Below, piece by piece: positions 5,910-8,966 of a stretch of DNA of 8,966 nucleotides. A program made the position numbers and the translations under genes. The first letter of the stretch is position 1. Each line of letters begins with the position of its first letter. Origin of the DNA: Collinsella sp. (lineage in GTDB: Bacteria; Actinomycetota; Coriobacteriia; Coriobacteriales; Coriobacteriaceae); assembly GCA_022720335.1 (NCBI GenBank), contig JAIHVJ010000083.1:1-8966 (forward strand), given 5' to 3'. The notes under the pieces are model-generated. The model saw nothing but the letters and a program-made list of their open reading frames with translations, made no database searches and was not told where the DNA came from.

Positions 5910-8780
5910 ATGAGTCGCCGCAACACCGAACTGCTCTTGCTCATCGCCTCGGCGTTCCCCGTCATCCTGCTCTATGCGATGTACGTGCTCACCGCGGGTG
6001 CCACGATTTCCTTTGAGACGCTCGCCGTGCCGATCGGCCTGTTCGCCGCCTTCGCCGCGGCGCATATCGCCGTGCGCATCCTGGCGCCCGGCGCCGACCC
6101 CGCCATCCTGCCCATCGTCTTTGTGCTCTCGGGCATCGGCATCACATTCGTGACGCGCCTGGCCCCCGACCTCGCCATCTCGCAGCTCATCATCTTGTTT
6201 GTCTCGGTGGCGCTCATGGTGGGAACGCTCGCACTGGTCAAGAACCTCGACGTGGTCATGCGCTACAAGTACACCTTTGGCATTATCGGCATCATCCTGC
6301 TGATTCTGCCGATCTTTATCGGCACCACGATCTCGGGCTCCAAGCTGTGGATTCGCATCGCGGGCTTCACCATCCAGCCCGGCGAGTTCGCCAAGGTCTT
6401 CATCGTCTTGTTCCTGGCAGGCTATCTGGCCGAGAACCGCGAGCTACTCTCCATCTCCAACCGCAAGATCCTGGGCCTCAAGATTCCGCGCTTCCGCCTG
6501 CTGCTGCCGCTGTTTGCCGTGTGGGGCGTGTGCCTGCTCATCGTCGTCTTCGAACGCGACCTGGGCTCGGCCGTCCTGTTCTACACCATCTTTTTGCTGA
6601 TGCTCTATGTTGCCACGGGACGCTTTTCGTACGTCATCATCGGCCTTGCGCTGCTGGCCGTTGGAGCCGTGGGCGCCTACAAGTTCCTGTCGCACGTGCA
6701 GGTGCGCTTTCAGGTCTGGGTCGATCCGTTTAAGGACGCCCAGGGCCAGGGCTACCAGATCGTACAGTCACTTTACTCGCTGGCTGACGGCGGCCTGGTC
6801 GGCGTCGGCATTGGCAACGGCATGGCAAACAACATCCCCGTCGTCGAGTCCGACTTTATCTTCTCGGCCATCGGCGAGGAAATGGGCCTTTTGGGCGGCG
6901 GCGCCGTGCTCATCCTGTTTATGCTTTTTGCCGTGCGTGGCCTCACCACGGCAGCCCGCGCCAAGTCCGACCTTGCCGCTTTTAGCGCGACCGGCCTTAC
7001 GGCGGCCATCAGCTTCCAGGCATTCTTAATCGTTGGCGGCGTAACCCGCCTGATCCCGCTGACCGGCGTCACCCTGCCCTTTATGAGCCAGGGCGGCTCC
7101 TCGCTGCTGGCGAGCTTTATCATCGTCGCGCTGCTGCTGCGCGCCGGCGACGAGGCAACCGGACGCGAAGCCGAGCTCACCGGCACCGGCACCATGGCCG
7201 CCATCACCGATGACCAGGTCGCATCCGCCGCTGCCCCGACCGGTACGCGTTTTGCCAGCGCACCTTCCTACAGCCACGGCAACCACTCCGCGGGTTCTCG
7301 CATGCGTCGTCGCCTGCTCGACACGCCTGAGTCCGGCGTGCTCGGCCGCGTGGCACTTGCCAACCGTCTGACTCGTGCCGTGTTTGCCTTTACAGCGTTG
7401 TTCGCCATCCTTATCGGCAACCTCACCTACGTCCAGGTCATCAAGGCGAAGGACTATCAGGACATGCCGACCAACAACCACACCATCGCCCGCTCCAAGT
7501 ACATCCAGCGTGGCTCCATCATCACGTCCGACGGCGTGACACTAGCCGAGTCGTTGCAGCAGGAGGACGGCACCTACGCCCGCTCCTACCCCAACGGCAA
7601 CATGGCCGCGCACGTGGTGGGCTACGTGAGCCAGCAATACGGCACCGCCGGCATCGAGAGCGTCATGAACGATACGCTCACCGGCTCCAAGGATTACTCC
7701 AGCTGGAACAACGCCATCGCGTCGCTCGCGGGGCAGACCCAGCCGGGCAATACCGCCAAGCTCACCATCGACTCGCGCATCCAGACGGCTGCCGAGCAGG
7801 CGCTCAAGGGCTTTAAGGGCGCTGTGGTGGTCATGGATCCGCGCACCGGTGCGGTCCTTGCGTGCGCAAGCTCGCCCACTTACGACAACACCAACATCGA
7901 TGCGCTGCTCCAGTCGGGCGGCGGCGAGGACGGCTCCATGTACGACCGCGCCATGGACGCGTTGTACACCCCGGGCTCGACCTTTAAGGTCGTCACACTC
8001 TCCGCGGCGCTCGAGACCGGCACCGCCAGCCTTACCAGCACGTACCAGGCGCCCGGCTCCATGGACATCGGCAACGCGCCGGTCACCAACTCTGCCAACG
8101 AGAGCTACGGCACCATCAGCCTGCAGCAGGCCTTCGCCGTGTCGTCCAACGTCGTCTTTGGCCAGGTGGCAAACGAGGTCGGCGCCAGCTCGCTCGTCCA
8201 GTTTGCCAACGCCTTTGGCTACGGTCAAAAGCTCGGCCAGGATCTGACCACCGCGGCTTCCATCATGGCCGACCCGTCGCTTATGACCGAGTGGGAGACC
8301 GCTTGGGCCGGCGCCGGCCAGCCCGTCGGCATGGACCACACGCCTGGCCCGCAGACCACCGTTATGCAGAATTGCGTGATCGCTGCGGCTATCGCCAACA
8401 GCGGCGTGGTCATGGACCCGTTCTTTGTGTCCCAGATACTCGCCCCGGACGGAACCGTGGTTAAGACCACGCAGTCCCGCTCGCTGGGCCAGGCTGTCAG
8501 CTCTGCCACGGCCGACCAGGTCAAGCAGGCCATGCTCGCCGTCGTCCAGTCCGGTACCGGCACCGATGCCCAGATTCCGGGCGTCAAGGTTGCCGGCAAG
8601 ACCGGTTCGGCCGAGACCGGCGGCACCAACGTCAACTCTATGTTTGTTGGCTTTGCACCTTACGATTCACCCACGGTTGCCATCTCGGTGGCCCTGGAGG
8701 ATTACGACAAGCACGACGTCGAGGCGGCCAAGATTGCCGGCATCGTCCTGACCGCGGCGCTCGCCGCACAGGGAGCGTGA
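5910..8780 (+). CDS. RodA/FtsW glycosyltransferase fused to PbpA-like class B penicillin-binding protein
   Basis: One uninterrupted frame encodes 956 residues. Residues 1 to about 412 form a SEDS (RodA/FtsW) peptidoglycan polymerase with 10-12 membrane helices. Its family motifs are QPGEFAK (156-162), ERDLGS (215-220) with Asp217 at the position of the essential aspartate, SDFIFSAIGEEMGLLGG (314-330) and the late GVTLPFMSQGGSSLL. Residues about 413-483 are a cytoplasmic linker rich in Thr, Ser and Ala, then basic (RMRRRLL). A single helix at about 488-510 leads to an outer domain like mycobacterial PbpA (NLTYVQV, then RGSIITSDGV). The transpeptidase motifs are complete: STFK with nucleophile Ser690, SSN (745-747) and KTG (897-899). 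The two halves match the usual lengths of RodA and PbpA, which are separate adjacent genes in mycobacteria. The topology is consistent: an inside RodA end, an inside linker and an outside transpeptidase. It is the last gene of the fhaA unit. Confidence 0.93.
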   Translation: MSRRNTELLLLIASAFPVILLYAMYVLTAGATISFETLAVPIGLFAAFAAAHIAVRILAPGADPAILPIVFVLSGIGITFVTRLAPDLAISQLIILFVSVALMVGTLALVKNLDVVMRYKYTFGIIGIILLILPIFIGTTISGSKLWIRIAGFTIQPGEFAKVFIVLFLAGYLAENRELLSISNRKILGLKIPRFRLLLPLFAVWGVCLLIVVFERDLGSAVLFYTIFLLMLYVATGRFSYVIIGLALLAVGAVGAYKFLSHVQVRFQVWVDPFKDAQGQGYQIVQSLYSLADGGLVGVGIGNGMANNIPVVESDFIFSAIGEEMGLLGGGAVLILFMLFAVRGLTTAARAKSDLAAFSATGLTAAISFQAFLIVGGVTRLIPLTGVTLPFMSQGGSSLLASFIIVALLLRAGDEATGREAELTGTGTMAAITDDQVASAAAPTGTRFASAPSYSHGNHSAGSRMRRRLLDTPESGVLGRVALANRLTRAVFAFTALFAILIGNLTYVQVIKAKDYQDMPTNNHTIARSKYIQRGSIITSDGVTLAESLQQEDGTYARSYPNGNMAAHVVGYVSQQYGTAGIESVMNDTLTGSKDYSSWNNAIASLAGQTQPGNTAKLTIDSRIQTAAEQALKGFKGAVVVMDPRTGAVLACASSPTYDNTNIDALLQSGGGEDGSMYDRAMDALYTPGSTFKVVTLSAALETGTASLTSTYQAPGSMDIGNAPVTNSANESYGTISLQQAFAVSSNVVFGQVANEVGASSLVQFANAFGYGQKLGQDLTTAASIMADPSLMTEWETAWAGAGQPVGMDHTPGPQTTVMQNCVIAAAIANSGVVMDPFFVSQILAPDGTVVKTTQSRSLGQAVSSATADQVKQAMLAVVQSGTGTDAQIPGVKVAGKTGSAETGGTNVNSMFVGFAPYDSPTVAISVALEDYDKHDVEAAKIAGIVLTAALAAQGA

Positions 8781-8912
8781 TGCCCGTGATCAAAGCGGAT
8801 ACTTGGGGCACGCCGCGGCCGATGAGCTAGCGGCAACGCGCCACACGGCCCCAGCGGCCACACATTTGGTACTACACACATCGTTGAGCGAATAGTTATG
8901 TTAGGAGCAGGA
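8781..8912 (+). other. Intergenic region before the second kinase
   Basis: This 132-bp gap is GC-rich at its 5' end and AT-richer from about 8862. CCACAC occurs twice (8841-8846 and 8858-8863), and GGCC at 8847-8850 and 8856-8859 could pair as a short hairpin. GCCGC (8812-8816) can also pair with GCGGC (8830-8834). Neither hairpin is followed by a T-tract, so no terminator is called. TACACA at 8873-8878 resembles the TACACT at 783-788 and could be a weak -10, but no matching -35 was found. The change in composition suggests that the second kinase has its own promoter here. Confidence 0.4.
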
Positions 8913-8966
8913 ATGGAACAGAGGGTCCTCGGGGGAAGATACCTCCTCAAGGATAAGGTGGGAACA
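8913..8966 (+). CDS. Ser/Thr protein kinase, probably PknB-like (5' end only)
   Basis: Only 18 codons are in the window: MEQRVLGGRYLLKDKVGT. The pattern GGRYLLKDKVG is the usual opening of bacterial Hanks-type kinases, where G(G)RYxLxxxIG leads into the ATP-binding glycine loop. The start ATG at 8913 has a strong ribosome binding site, TAGGAG at 8902-8907. In this locus a pknA or pknB gene commonly follows rodA and pbpA, so a kinase with a transmembrane helix and perhaps outer PASTA repeats is expected; nothing of that is visible here. If the first kinase at 869-2568 is truly dead, this gene would be the intact kinase of the locus. Confidence 0.75.
   Translation, partial: MEQRVLGGRYLLKDKVGT

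Noticed and set aside
8780..8830. A 16-codon small open frame whose ATG overlaps the stop of the fusion gene
   Set aside because: Too short to judge, with no recognisable content and a composition like non-coding DNA; probably chance.
8812..8834. GC-rich inverted repeat after the fusion gene as a terminator
   Set aside because: The stem is only five base pairs with a 13-base loop and no T-tract follows.

Overview
The window is GC-rich, densely packed and coded entirely on the + strand. Gene order and protein content match the cell-growth and phospho-signalling locus of Actinobacteria: fhaA, fhaB, pstP, rodA, pbpA and a Ser/Thr kinase. The protein style (short linkers rich in Ala, Pro and Thr, and a joined RodA-PbpA) suggests a member of the Coriobacteriia such as Collinsella. 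That assignment is inferred from style and gene order; no rRNA or other marker is present.

Layout. (1) 17-724 encodes a small membrane protein with a YcxB-like domain and a lysine-rich tail. (2) 725-868 is a 144-bp gap with a candidate extended -10 promoter. (3) 869-2568 is a Ser/Thr kinase gene whose C-terminal half is a polytopic membrane domain. It appears broken: the kinase hinge and catalytic loop are missing and the reading frame shifts at about 1189. (4) 2565-3575 is fhaA, 3582-3998 fhaB and 3995-5893 a PP2C phosphatase of the PstP type with an unusually long disordered N-terminus. (5) 5910-8780 is one continuous gene that joins a RodA/FtsW glycosyltransferase to a PbpA-like transpeptidase. 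(6) 8781-8912 is a 132-bp gap. (7) 8913 onward is the start of a second Ser/Thr kinase, probably PknB-like, cut by the window end.

How it works together. The RodA-PbpA fusion would polymerise and cross-link peptidoglycan at the membrane. Kinases phosphorylate threonines, the two FHA proteins read phosphothreonine, and the PP2C phosphatase reverses the marks. Overlapping stops and starts (GTGA at 2565, ATGA at 3995) and gaps of 6 and 16 bp indicate that fhaA through the fusion gene form one transcription and translation unit. A perfect TATAAT inside an AT-rich, rare-codon stretch at the end of the broken kinase gene may give this unit its own promoter.

The points most worth a second look are the catalytic-loop deletion in the first kinase, the one-chain RodA-PbpA enzyme, and the 245-residue extension of the phosphatase with its repeated TPAPxHFAxP motif.
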